DNA of 24,689 nt, taken from the NCBI GenBank assembly GCA_900766925.1, contig CAAFXG010000081.1, forward strand, positions 1-24,689, given 5' to 3'. The position numbers were made by a program, and so were the translations under genes. The notes under the pieces were generated by a model. It made no database searches. It was not told where the DNA came from and saw only the letters and a program-made list of their open reading frames with translations. The first letter of the stretch is position 1, and each line of letters begins with the position of its first letter. Shown piece by piece: positions 8,131 through 16,908 of the stretch. Origin of the DNA: Lachnospiraceae bacterium. Its GTDB lineage: Bacteria > Bacillota > Clostridia > Lachnospirales > Lachnospiraceae.

Positions 8131-8904
8131 TTAGCCCTTAAGTCTTTGTCTTACTATTTCATAGGCGAGAATGCCTGCAGCAACGGATGCATTTAACGAA
8201 TCAATTTCGCCCTTCATTGGAATCCCAACAACGTAATCACATTTTTCTTTTACAAGACGGCTGACACCGCTTCCCTCATTACCAATCACAAGTCCTATCG
8301 GGCCTGTAAGATTGCAGTCGTACATTACGGTTCCTCCCATATCTGCACATGCAAACCATAAGCCTCTGTCTTTAAGCTCTTCTATCGTCTTGGCAATATT
8401 TGTGACTTTTACCACCGGTGTATAGTTTATTGCACCCGCTGACGACTTTACAACTGTTGAAGTAAGACCTACAGCTCTTCTCTTAGGAATAATTACACCA
8501 TGTGCCCCACAAAGATTAGCTGTACGAATTATTGCACCGAGATTATGAGGATCCTCTATCTCATCTAAGATAAATATAAAAGGAGCTTCGCCCTTTTCCT
8601 GTGCCTTAACGAAAATATCATCCATATCCGAATACTCATATGCTGAGCAAATTGCTATTACTCCCTGATGCTTCCTTCCGCAGGACATAAGATCCAGCTT
8701 ATCCTTGCTGACAAAATTTACAATTACGTCGTTTTTTTTGGCACTTCTTAAAATCGAATTAATAATTCCATCCTTTAAGCCTTCCTGAATGTAAAGCTTA
8801 TCTATGGTTTTACCTGAACGAAATGCCTCTGCCACTGCATTTCTGCCCTCAATTTTATGCTCATCATCATACGCTTCAATGTTATTATTGTTATATTCTG
8901 ACAT
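8131..8904 (-). CDS. rlmB: 23S rRNA (guanosine-2251-2'-O)-methyltransferase (TrmH/SpoU family)
   Basis: A 257-residue SPOUT methyltransferase that methylates the 2'-OH of a guanosine in the 23S rRNA P-loop using S-adenosylmethionine. The N-terminal substrate-binding domain starts at IEGRNAVAEAFRSGK. The catalytic domain has the three family motifs: DPHNLGAIIRTAN, the IGNEGSGVS segment and IPMKGEIDSLNASVAAGI, which form the trefoil knot. It overlaps the mrnC stop codon (TAATG), with an AGGAG site inside mrnC. Position between mrnC and sigH is the conserved Firmicute order. Confidence 0.95.
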   Translation of the reverse strand: MSEYNNNNIEAYDDEHKIEGRNAVAEAFRSGKTIDKLYIQEGLKDGIINSILRSAKKNDVIVNFVSKDKLDLMSCGRKHQGVIAICSAYEYSDMDDIFVKAQEKGEAPFIFILDEIEDPHNLGAIIRTANLCGAHGVIIPKRRAVGLTSTVVKSSAGAINYTPVVKVTNIAKTIEELKDRGLWFACADMGGTVMYDCNLTGPIGLVIGNEGSGVSRLVKEKCDYVVGIPMKGEIDSLNASVAAGILAYEIVRQRLKG

Positions 8905-9398
8905 TATTTTTCTCCTGAAATACCGCTATATGTTTTTATCATTTTGCCAACAAGATATTCGAGTCTTTCCAAGTCACCCTTTAAGTACAAATATCCAAAT
9001 AATGCCTCCAGCCCCGTAGCCTTGCGATACTCACCCATAGATGCATTTTTGGCTTTGGAATGTGTGTTGGCATTTCTTCCCCGCTTATAAATGTCAGTTT
9101 CCTCTTCTGACAATTCATCAGCTATAATGTCAATAAATTTTGCCTGATTAACAGCCTTTACAATATTGCTGACCTCCTTGTGGTATTTACTTGTCTGTTT
9201 GTTAGTCTTCACAACAAAATGTGTTTTAACCATCAAATCCAAAACACTATCCCCTATATATGCTAAAGCAAGCGGCGAATATTGATATGGATTTTTAAAT
9301 TCACTGTTAAGACTATGAAGAAGGCTCACCTCCGGTTCCACCCCTGTAACACCATCTTCATCTAATTTACAATCCATAGTTTTTATGCCCTCTTCCAT
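8904..9398 (-). CDS. mrnC: Mini-ribonuclease III
   Basis: A 164-residue RNase III-type nuclease lacking the double-stranded RNA-binding domain; in Bacillus subtilis Mini-III matures 23S rRNA ends. The signature LALAYIGDSVLDLMVKTHFV contains the catalytic Asp50, and the GLEALFGYLYLKGD segment near the C-terminus carries the second conserved acidic site. It overlaps the 3' end of cysS by 16 bases if the start is at 9398 (AAGG about 8 bases upstream). An ATG at 9377 (MDCKL) is a real alternative, with GAGG 11 bases upstream, and would remove most of the overlap. Operon neighbour of cysS and rlmB. Confidence 0.92.
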   Translation of the reverse strand: MEEGIKTMDCKLDEDGVTGVEPEVSLLHSLNSEFKNPYQYSPLALAYIGDSVLDLMVKTHFVVKTNKQTSKYHKEVSNIVKAVNQAKFIDIIADELSEEETDIYKRGRNANTHSKAKNASMGEYRKATGLEALFGYLYLKGDLERLEYLVGKMIKTYSGISGEK

Positions 9399-10792
9399 CT
9401 CACGCCTTCTCTTGTATCTTCAAGGATAATACCCTTTTCGGTCAATAAATTTCTGATTTCGTCTGCACGTGCAAAATTCTTATTTTTACGTGCCTCCTGT
9501 CTTTCCTGAATCAGATTTTCTATCTCTTCATCCAAAAGTACGGCTTCCTCCTTTAAGATTATACCAAGGACGTCTGAAAGCTTTATCAGCTCTTCATAAA
9601 GCCTTCCTGCATATTCCTTTGTACTTTTGCCTGAAACAACTGTCGTATTCGCAAACCTCGAAAGCTCAAACAGAACTGAAATGGCATCAGCAGTATTTAA
9701 ATCATCCTCCATTGCATCCTCAAATCTCTTAACAAGATTCTCAAGCTCAATGATATTATTATTTTCTTCCTCTGTCATATCACCTGAAGCACCATTATTT
9801 ACTGCCTCCTCAAGTCGCAAAGCCGCAGTCTTAATTCTGTCTAAGCCATTCTTAGATGCCTCGACAAGGTCTGCCGAAAAATTAAGCGGACTTCTGTAAT
9901 GGGCTGACAGCATAAAGAATCTGATTACCTGTAAATCATACTTCTCACCAATCTCCCTCACAGTAAAGAAATTACCAAGCGACTTAGACATTTTCTCATT
10001 ATTAATTTTCAGGAAGCCATTATGCATCCAGTATCTTGCAAATTCCGCATCGTTTGCAGCCTCACTCTGAGCAATCTCATTTTCGTGGTGTGGGAAAATT
10101 AAATCCTCGCCTCCTGCATGGATATCAATCACATCACCAATGTATTTTTTGGACATAACAGAGCACTCAAGATGCCAGCCCGGTCTTCCGTCTCCCCATG
10201 GAGACTCCCATGAAGGTTCACCCTCCTTTTTTGGCTTCCACAATACAAAATCTAACGGGTCTTCCTTCTCATCCTCACCTGAAACCTTCAAATCTCTGAA
10301 TCCACTTCTTAAATCATCTATATTTTTCTTGGAAAGCTTGCCATAATCACTAAACCTACGTGTTCTGAAATAAACCGTGCCATTAACCTCATATGCATAG
10401 CCTTTCTCGATAAGGGTCTGAACCATTGATATCATATCAGGGATTTCTTCAGTTGCCTTTGGATGTGTTGATGCTTCCTTAACATTAAGCGCCTCCATGT
10501 CCTTCTTGCACTCGGCTATATAGCGCTCAGAAATAACACGTGAATCAACACCCTCTTCATTAGCCTTTTTAATAATCTTATCATCTACATCTGTAAAGTT
10601 AGATACATAATTAACCTCATAGCCCTTGTACTCGAAATATCTTCTAAGTGTATCAAAAACAATCATTGGTCTGGCATTACCAATGTGAATATAATCATAA
10701 ACAGTAGGACCACATACATAGATGCCAACCTTCCCCTCATTAATCGGAGAAAACTCATCCTTGTGTCTGGTCAGCGTATTAAAAATCTTCAT
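9383..10792 (-). CDS. cysS: Cysteinyl-tRNA synthetase
   Basis: A 469-residue class I synthetase that charges tRNA-Cys. Signature HIGN lies at 36-39 and KMSKS at 267-271. Zinc ligands of the family are present: Cys27 (YVCGPTVYDY), Cys210 (LECSVMS), His235 and Glu239 (HHENEIAQS). Length is normal. No T-box leader can fit in the 43 bases between this gene and the flippase, so it probably is transcribed from further upstream. First gene of the cysS-mrnC-rlmB-sigH run. Confidence 0.97.
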   Translation of the reverse strand: MKIFNTLTRHKDEFSPINEGKVGIYVCGPTVYDYIHIGNARPMIVFDTLRRYFEYKGYEVNYVSNFTDVDDKIIKKANEEGVDSRVISERYIAECKKDMEALNVKEASTHPKATEEIPDMISMVQTLIEKGYAYEVNGTVYFRTRRFSDYGKLSKKNIDDLRSGFRDLKVSGEDEKEDPLDFVLWKPKKEGEPSWESPWGDGRPGWHLECSVMSKKYIGDVIDIHAGGEDLIFPHHENEIAQSEAANDAEFARYWMHNGFLKINNEKMSKSLGNFFTVREIGEKYDLQVIRFFMLSAHYRSPLNFSADLVEASKNGLDRIKTAALRLEEAVNNGASGDMTEEENNNIIELENLVKRFEDAMEDDLNTADAISVLFELSRFANTTVVSGKSTKEYAGRLYEELIKLSDVLGIILKEEAVLLDEEIENLIQERQEARKNKNFARADEIRNLLTEKGIILEDTREGVRWKRA

Positions 10793-10835
10793 TTTCCCTG
10801 CCTCTTTCTTTAAAATAATATATCAGTAATATAGT

Positions 10836-12491
10836 TTATAGCAAATGTATCTTCTTTGCAAGCTTAATAAGAAGATTACCCTTAGGAAATGCCAACAGCA
10901 TTTCCTCATTATACCCTCCAATCTTAAACATGGAAATAAAATATACCAGAACAGCAAACAAAATTGCAATAAGTGTTGCCACTGCATTACTTAAATAGTT
11001 GCCCCAAAGGCAAAGTGCAGCCCTATGAATTATATTGTACACTGCAATTGCAACAATTCCCATAATTGCTGCTGAAACAACCGGCACAACCACCGTCTGC
11101 CTCCATTCCATTTTAAAGCCAAGATATTTTCTTACATAATACCAGTTTATACCCACAACAACCACTGCATAAAACGCCGTAGCAATAATAAGCGAGTAAA
11201 CGCCAAGCTTTGCAAGGGTAATAAGGGGAACCAGTAAAAAAATGTGTAGAATCAGTGCCATAACAGCACTAAACACCGGGATATTAACCTTTCCAATACC
11301 CTGAAGAACACCATTTAATACACTGGATATTCCGTATAGTACAATTGATATTCCACCAATCAAAAGCATATTTGTAAGCATTTTCTGGTTGGTGTCAGAC
11401 AGGCTGTAATATATCAGTCTTCCCACAGGACCTCCAAGCACGGCAAAGCCCACTGCACAGGGTACGGTAAGAACCATTGTAAGCCTCAGAGATTGAAGAA
11501 TCCTACTGTTACATTCCTCTATTTTGCCTGACGCAAAGGTTGCTGATACGTTAGGTATAACTGCGGAGGCTACGGCGGCTGCCATTGCAATAGGAACATT
11601 TGCAAGCACCAGATACATTCTGCTGTATATACCGTATTGTCCGCTGATTGCCTTCTCTGACATACCCATATGCGCAAGAAGCTTCTCGTATATGGTCATA
11701 TCAAGGGGAACATTAATATTGTATATGGCTGCACTTAAAATCATGGGTGTCGCAATCATCAGCAGAAGCTTAAATACCTGTTTATACGACAAAACCGATT
11801 CCGAAGCATCAGACTCTATCTTATAATCAAGCTCCCGTTTTTCCCCGCGAAACAACAGAACCATGTATATAAGACCTGCCAAAACAGCGACACCTGTTCC
11901 GACAGTACCACCTGCAGCCCCATATTTTGATGTATTATCGGCATATCCGTTAGCTGCTGCCCATTTCATAAAAAGCATGGCCATTACAATACTGAATATT
12001 GCATTAAAAATCTGTTCAACAATCTGTGATACTGATGTCGGGACCATATTACCATATGACTGAAAATATCCTCTGTATACACTCAAAAAGCCTGACAGAA
12101 AAATCGTTGGTGCCAGAATTCTAAGGGACAATACAGTATTTTCAGAAACCAGCATCGGTGCACATACATATACAAATACTGCAGCTATACCACCTACAAT
12201 AAGCACGTACATAAAAGTGCCATTCATTATCCTCTTTACATTCCTGTATTCTCCCCTTTGTATGCGTTCAGCCATAATCTTAGATACTGCAGACGGAATA
12301 CTGAAGGTTGCAATCAGAAGCACAAATGCATATACAGTCTGTGCCTTTCCATAATAACCATTCCCCTCATCGCTCAGCATATTTGCAAATGGAATGTTAT
12401 ATATCATTCCTATAAGCTTTGATATTATACTTGCAACAGCAAGAATTGTCGCCTGCATTGCAAAATTTATTGCCATCTTTTTCTTACTCAT
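10836..12491 (-). CDS. SpoVB/MurJ-like polysaccharide flippase (MOP superfamily)
   Basis: A 551-residue polytopic membrane protein with about 14 hydrophobic helices. The start, MSKKKMAINFAMQATILAVASIISKLIGMIYNIPF, is typical of the SpoVB/YtgP group of MVF/MurJ-like lipid-linked glycan exporters. Homologues act in peptidoglycan precursor or spore cortex export. I chose the ATG at 12491 because GAGG lies 5 bases upstream; the TTG at 12518 has no such site. A TATAAT box (12538-12543) lies about 45 bases upstream. Placed just before cysS, same direction. Exact substrate is not determined; SpoVB versus YtgP cannot be separated here. Confidence 0.85.
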   Translation of the reverse strand: MSKKKMAINFAMQATILAVASIISKLIGMIYNIPFANMLSDEGNGYYGKAQTVYAFVLLIATFSIPSAVSKIMAERIQRGEYRNVKRIMNGTFMYVLIVGGIAAVFVYVCAPMLVSENTVLSLRILAPTIFLSGFLSVYRGYFQSYGNMVPTSVSQIVEQIFNAIFSIVMAMLFMKWAAANGYADNTSKYGAAGGTVGTGVAVLAGLIYMVLLFRGEKRELDYKIESDASESVLSYKQVFKLLLMIATPMILSAAIYNINVPLDMTIYEKLLAHMGMSEKAISGQYGIYSRMYLVLANVPIAMAAAVASAVIPNVSATFASGKIEECNSRILQSLRLTMVLTVPCAVGFAVLGGPVGRLIYYSLSDTNQKMLTNMLLIGGISIVLYGISSVLNGVLQGIGKVNIPVFSAVMALILHIFLLVPLITLAKLGVYSLIIATAFYAVVVVGINWYYVRKYLGFKMEWRQTVVVPVVSAAIMGIVAIAVYNIIHRAALCLWGNYLSNAVATLIAILFAVLVYFISMFKIGGYNEEMLLAFPKGNLLIKLAKKIHLL

Positions 12492-12566
12492 AATAACCTC
12501 ATTTCCAGATATGTCCAAATTCAGACATACACCGATTATTATACACTATTTTTAATATATTGCATC

Positions 12567-12621
12567 AAAAAAATAAAACAGACCGTCTGATACAACGATA
12601 AATCTGCTGTGTCAGACGGTC
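12567..12621 (-). terminator. Rho-independent terminator of the small ORF at 12643-12930
   Basis: On the minus strand a 14-base stem (GACCGTCTGACACA at the start, one G-T pair) with a loop of about 12-13 bases is followed by TGTTTTATTTTTTT. It begins about 22 bases after the stop codon of the small gene. It supports real leftward transcription through that gene. Confidence 0.85.
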
Positions 12622-12642
12622 CGTCCCACTGTATTGTCACTG

Positions 12643-12930
12643 TTACTGTGTCTGATTTGTGTAATCTCTCTTGTAAACGTATACGGCACTCGGAACTGCT
12701 TCACGCGTGTATCCCTTAGTATAAAGATAAATTTCACTATCAGACTGCTTCCTTATTTCCTCACCAAGAAGAGAATGGAAGGATTTTCCGGAAGACCTTC
12801 TATTCTGCCTGTCATCTCGTTTCCCACCAGAGGTTGTTTTGGTTAGAGGCGCCACCTCTGAAATCGCCTGAACCTTATAGAGAATTTCATTTCCATATGC
12901 TGCGGCTAATCCCTCCCTGGACCATTCTAA
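12643..12930 (-). CDS. Small protein of unknown function, start codon unresolved (possible decayed gene)
   Basis: The open frame ends at TAA (12643-12645), runs leftward from a stop at 12931-12933 and ends in LYTKGYTREAVPSAVYVYKRDYTNQTQ-type sequence. The only usual in-frame start is GTG at 12855, which has no ribosome binding site. The frame remains open another 25 codons upstream and reads like protein (AAYGNEILYKVQAISEV). A strong GGGAGGG site lies at about 12911-12917, but no ATG, GTG or TTG follows in this frame, and the ATG that does follow is in another frame and short. A TATAAT box lies at 12946-12951. With the terminator, this looks like a transcribed gene whose start is unusual or mutated. 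The coding confidence is moderate; the function is unknown. Confidence 0.5.
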   Translation of the reverse strand, partial: LEWSREGLAAAYGNEILYKVQAISEVAPLTKTTSGGKRDDRQNRRSSGKSFHSLLGEEIRKQSDSEIYLYTKGYTREAVPSAVYVYKRDYTNQTQ

Positions 12931-12991
12931 CTACCGGTTTCGTAAATTATATCGGAACAATTAAAGCATTTATTAATACCATTTATAATAT

Positions 12992-14152
12992 CTATTTAAA
13001 AAAATTGTCATAACCATCTTCTATTTCGTCCGGCTCATCCAATATGATGTAAGAATCTATAATCTGATTACGGACACGATACTTTGCTCTTTCTTTAATG
13101 AAGCTCCTTACAAATACAAACAAAATCAAAACCACACATACTATTTCCATTATAACGTATGAAAATGGTTTTGTCTTTGACGGCAGCTCATAATCCGAAT
13201 AATTACCATAAGTATCATATACATGCGTAAAGGTGGCAACATTATTTGCCTTAACCGACGGGTACGCGCTAGTCTCTCGTATCTCATCCTTCCATCCAAG
13301 GTAATATGCAGTTACATCTTCTATTTTTGAAGAAATTCTTTTTTTCCATGCAACTACATCACTTGAATTACCCAGCATTATATCCTTTGGATATCTGTTT
13401 GCAGCATATTGAACAAAATCCCTGGTAATTCCATCAGCCTCACTTGTCCTGTATAAGTCTCTGGCACCGAACAAATGTAATATCTCATGAGCATATGTAT
13501 CAGGAGTTACCATATCATTATTACTCTCCCATCTATAGTTAATGAGGCATATCTCCTTATATAAAACTTCACTGGTATCTTCGTAATACGGATATGTTAA
13601 TGCCTTATCTGATTTCGTGTTCATAAAAACCATAAAGCCAATACTGTTCACATCATATCTCTCCATCAGCCTTTTTACAGATATTTCCGCATCAATATAT
13701 TCACTGACACTCCAGTATAAATTGTTCTCGGGGTCATCTTTATTAGTATAATAGTCCTCACCCATTAATTCCGGATCGTAATATGGCATGGTAAAGCATA
13801 TATCAGAATACTCATTCAAATTATAAATAAGATTAACTCTTTTACCATAATCTATGCCCTGCTCAATAAGGTATTCATTGGCGACATTCATGTTGCTTCT
13901 AACATTTCTTTTTTCGTCGTCAGACCACGGGATTCCCATATATTCAAGAAAAATACTGACCAGCAGCGAGTCACCATCCAGATACTTCGCGCTTCCTGTA
14001 CAGCTTTCTCCCCAGTCTGAATACGGAGCTCCCGCATCATGACTTGCAAGCTGCTTTTCATCTTTTTTACCACAGCCGGTAATCATACAAATCACAAGCA
14101 AAAAAGCCACGGCAACTATATTTAATTTAATATGCTTTTTGCACCTATACAC
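12992..14152 (-). CDS. Lipoprotein zinc metallopeptidase with HExxHxxGxxD site and C-terminal membrane helix
   Basis: A 386-residue predicted cell-surface protein. Residues 1-27 are a lipoprotein signal peptide ending in a lipobox, ITGC, with Cys27 as lipidation site. The main domain carries HEILHLFGARD at 222-232, a metzincin-like zinc site with His222, His226 and Asp232 as ligands and Glu223 as base; Asp as third ligand is known from snapalysin (M7). DIML near 257-260 could be the Met-turn. A second hydrophobic helix at about 330-351 is followed by a basic, mostly cytoplasmic tail. GTG start at 14152 with AAGGAG about 8 bases upstream. It lies 79 bases downstream of htpG. No recognised family, so substrate is unknown; protease activity is inferred from the motif. 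Confidence 0.8.
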   Translation of the reverse strand: MYRCKKHIKLNIVAVAFLLVICMITGCGKKDEKQLASHDAGAPYSDWGESCTGSAKYLDGDSLLVSIFLEYMGIPWSDDEKRNVRSNMNVANEYLIEQGIDYGKRVNLIYNLNEYSDICFTMPYYDPELMGEDYYTNKDDPENNLYWSVSEYIDAEISVKRLMERYDVNSIGFMVFMNTKSDKALTYPYYEDTSEVLYKEICLINYRWESNNDMVTPDTYAHEILHLFGARDLYRTSEADGITRDFVQYAANRYPKDIMLGNSSDVVAWKKRISSKIEDVTAYYLGWKDEIRETSAYPSVKANNVATFTHVYDTYGNYSDYELPSKTKPFSYVIMEIVCVVLILFVFVRSFIKERAKYRVRNQIIDSYIILDEPDEIEDGYDNFFK

Positions 14153-14231
14153 CTAATTCTCCTTAACCTCGTTCATCTTAACCATCTGGTGCTACGGACG
14201 AGTAACATTACCGGTAACTTAGTTTATGAAG

Positions 14232-16220
14232 TTAAATCAACATGCCGAGGATTTCGTTGCTTCTTGCTACAAAAGCTGTCATTGCCTCAGGCTCCAACGG
14301 CTTATTGGCAATTACCGCAAGATCGTATAACTGACAACATATTGTATTTACATGTTCTCCTTCAGGATTATCAAGGACGTATTTAACAAGCTTGTTGTTT
14401 GCATTTAATACCAGAGTCTCGCCCTCGCTTCCAAACATGCCTGCATCCATTCCCGGCATACTATATACCTTCATCATCTCAGCCATACGACGTGCATCCT
14501 CTGACTGGGTCAGCATTGATGACACGTTCTCATTTTTTAAATTTTCAACCTTTACCACAAGCTTATCCTTACCTGTTGCCTTCTTGAAGCTTTCTGTAAG
14601 CTTGTCTGTATACTCCTTTGTCTGCTCCTCTGTAAGGGCATCACCAACGAAATTATCCGCAAGGTCTGCATCAATTCGAAGGAATTTTACATTCTCATTC
14701 TTGCCCTCGAGATGTGTAATATACGGATTATCAATGTTATGTGTAAGATAGACGGCATTCATACCCTCTTCCTTAAACATATTAATGTACTGTGACTGTG
14801 CCACCTCGTCAGATACATAGAACACCTTATTCTCATACTTTTCCTTACCCTCTTCAAGGTATTCCGGAAGAGTAAGATATTTACCATTCAAATCCTTAAA
14901 TAACATATAGTCTGTCATCTTGTCACAGAATTTCTCATCTCTAAGACATCCAAACTTAATAAAAGGACTTATGTCATCCCAGTACTTCTCGTAATTCTCC
15001 TTATCTGTCTTACACATTCCGGAAAGCTTATCAGCCACCTTCTTGGTTATATAATCAGCAATCTTTTTAACTGAACCATCATTTTGTAATGCACTTCTTG
15101 AAACATTAAGCGGTATATCCGGACAGTCAATTACGCCCTTAAGCAGCATTAAAAATTCAGGTATAACCTCCTTAATATTATCGGCTACGAACACCTGATT
15201 ATTATAGAGCTTAATTGTACCCTCAAGCTGATCATACTGAGGATTAATCTTAGGGAAATATAAAATACCCTTAAGATTAAACGGATAATCCATATTAAGA
15301 TGTATCCAGAACAAAGGCTTCTTGAAATCAAGGAACACCTTCTGATAGAAATCTATATACTCCTCTTCAGTACAATCCTTTGGATTCTTAGTCCATAACG
15401 GATGTGTTTCATTAAGTGGAGGATTAGATTTCTTTTCCTCCTTAGCATCTTCGGCAGCTTCTTCCTCACCTGAAGTTTCGCCCTTGTCTGCAGCGTCACC
15501 TACAAGCGCATCCTCCTCAGTATCTACCTCAATGACCTTATCCTTGGCTTCTTCCTTCTCCTTTAAAGCCTCCTCGGCAGCCTTGTCCTCGTTTATGAAA
15601 TAAATGTTAAATGGCATAAATGCACAATATTTCTGAATAACTTCCCTCACACGATACTCATTAGCATATTCATAGCAATCCTCATTAAGGTAAAGAGTAA
15701 TAGCTGTTCCTCTTGTGTAATCATCGCTCTCTGTCATCGTATATTCGGTACCGCCGTCGCACTCCCAGAATACAGGCTTTGCGCCCTTGGCATATGAACA
15801 GCTTTCAATTGTAACCTTATCAGCTACCATAAATGCAGAATAAAATCCAAGACCAAAATGTCCAATAATCTGATCATCATTTGTTTTATCCTTGTACTTA
15901 TTTATAAAATCTGTAGCACCGGAGAAAGCAATCTGGTTGATATACTTATCAACCTCCTCCTCTGTCATTCCTATTCCGTTATCAACGAAGGTAAGTGTCT
16001 TATCCTTAGACGAAGCATAAACCTCAATCTTATACTCTTCGCCCTCAGTTTCTTGAAAATCGCCCATCATAGCGAGCTTCTTTAACTTTGTAATAGCATC
16101 ACATCCATTGGAAATGAGCTCCCTTATGAAGATATCCTGATCCGAATATAACCATTTCTTGATAATAGGAAAAATATTCTCGCTATCAATTGATAAGCTT
16201 CCCTGTCTTTCTGTTGCCAT
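14232..16220 (-). CDS. htpG: Molecular chaperone HtpG (Hsp90)
   Basis: A 662-residue cytosolic ATP-dependent chaperone. The GHKL ATP site is visible: Glu34 in RELISNGCDA, DNGIGM at 80-85, and GHFGLGFYSAF at 120-130. The middle domain and C-terminal dimerisation region are intact. It is longer than the roughly 620-residue norm because of a charged, mostly acidic linker at about 211-266 between the N-terminal and middle domains. Such linkers are typical of eukaryotic Hsp90 and unusual in bacterial HtpG. AGGAGG lies about 11 bases before the ATG. A promoter and a CIRCE operator lie upstream, pointing to HrcA-controlled heat induction. Confidence 0.97.
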   Translation of the reverse strand: MATERQGSLSIDSENIFPIIKKWLYSDQDIFIRELISNGCDAITKLKKLAMMGDFQETEGEEYKIEVYASSKDKTLTFVDNGIGMTEEEVDKYINQIAFSGATDFINKYKDKTNDDQIIGHFGLGFYSAFMVADKVTIESCSYAKGAKPVFWECDGGTEYTMTESDDYTRGTAITLYLNEDCYEYANEYRVREVIQKYCAFMPFNIYFINEDKAAEEALKEKEEAKDKVIEVDTEEDALVGDAADKGETSGEEEAAEDAKEEKKSNPPLNETHPLWTKNPKDCTEEEYIDFYQKVFLDFKKPLFWIHLNMDYPFNLKGILYFPKINPQYDQLEGTIKLYNNQVFVADNIKEVIPEFLMLLKGVIDCPDIPLNVSRSALQNDGSVKKIADYITKKVADKLSGMCKTDKENYEKYWDDISPFIKFGCLRDEKFCDKMTDYMLFKDLNGKYLTLPEYLEEGKEKYENKVFYVSDEVAQSQYINMFKEEGMNAVYLTHNIDNPYITHLEGKNENVKFLRIDADLADNFVGDALTEEQTKEYTDKLTESFKKATGKDKLVVKVENLKNENVSSMLTQSEDARRMAEMMKVYSMPGMDAGMFGSEGETLVLNANNKLVKYVLDNPEGEHVNTICCQLYDLAVIANKPLEPEAMTAFVARSNEILGMLI

Positions 16221-16317
16221 AAAAAAATCAACCTCCTAGTTTTAATTGCCACAAGCAATTTCAATAATATTATACTTCATCAAACATAGTTTGATTGTAA
16301 ACTGTTCTACATAAAGT

Positions 16318-16346
16318 ATAATAATACCATGGAGATATAATGTCAA
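16318..16346 (-). promoter_or_regulatory. Sigma-A promoter of htpG
   Basis: On the minus strand TTGACA (16341-16346) and TATTAT (16318-16323) are 17 bases apart. Predicted start near 16311 leaves a leader of about 90 bases that contains a small palindrome, TCAAAC-ATA-GTTTGA (16280-16294). Confidence 0.85.
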
Positions 16347-16353
16347 GAAGAAA

Positions 16354-16380
16354 TTAGCACTCATTTTTTATGAGTGCTAA
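16354..16380. promoter_or_regulatory. Perfect CIRCE element (HrcA operator)
   Basis: TTAGCACTC, nine spacer bases and GAGTGCTAA match the CIRCE consensus exactly. It lies 7 bases upstream of the htpG -35 box and 19 bases past the stop of the preceding gene. HrcA bound here would probably interfere with RNA polymerase at the htpG promoter and release it on heat shock. Confidence 0.93.
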
Positions 16381-16399
16381 CAATAAAAACGTTATAATT

Positions 16400-16903
16400 T
16401 TAGATGTAGTATTTTTCTACCGTCTCATCCCACAGATGCTCCAATGTTTTATCCAGAGTAAAAATCTTAAGTGATGTCCCTGTAGTAACCGAAAGAACGC
16501 CATTTTCATAGTAAACATTAATTGCAAGCGAGCTTACATCCTCCGTGCGCACGGGCAGGTTATTCATTTCCACCAGTCTTACTATGTTCTCCCTGTTAAA
16601 CATTAATACCACCTTAAAGGATATAGGCAGTCTTGTTCCTCTTATAAGCTCATATACAGTATGTTTAACCTTTCCCCAGCATACATACTGTTGCACTTGT
16701 GACTGTACAGTTTTATCCATATCACCTATGAATTCATTCATCTCCTCCGAATTATCAAAAAACTCAGGATTGACTCTGCCATTTATGTAATAATCAAGTG
16801 CTGTTTTTATTCTTGCTTCATAAAGATAAAAACTGTCATATTTTTCCTGAATCAGGAATTCATTCATAAAGCCTTTTATATCCTCTATATGAAAATTTTT
16901 CAT
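16400..16903 (-). CDS. DUF5721-like hypothetical protein
   Basis: A 167-residue soluble protein without signal or membrane segments. It starts MKNFHIEDIKGFMNEFLIQEKYDSFYLYEARIKTALDYYINGRVN and ends in DKTLEHLWDETVEKYYI; I recall this pattern from Lachnospiraceae proteins annotated DUF5721, without a known function. Five bases separate it from the transglutaminase-like gene, and its GAGGG site overlaps that gene's end, so the two are probably co-transcribed. It lies upstream of the CIRCE element, which therefore separates it from htpG. Family assignment moderate. Confidence 0.75.
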   Translation of the reverse strand: MKNFHIEDIKGFMNEFLIQEKYDSFYLYEARIKTALDYYINGRVNPEFFDNSEEMNEFIGDMDKTVQSQVQQYVCWGKVKHTVYELIRGTRLPISFKVVLMFNRENIVRLVEMNNLPVRTEDVSSLAINVYYENGVLSVTTGTSLKIFTLDKTLEHLWDETVEKYYI

Positions 16904-16908
16904 TCTAG

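Noticed and set aside
16354..16380. Terminator hairpin for the DUF5721-like gene
   Set aside because: The arms and spacing match CIRCE exactly, and no solid T-run follows; a minor role as hairpin cannot be excluded.
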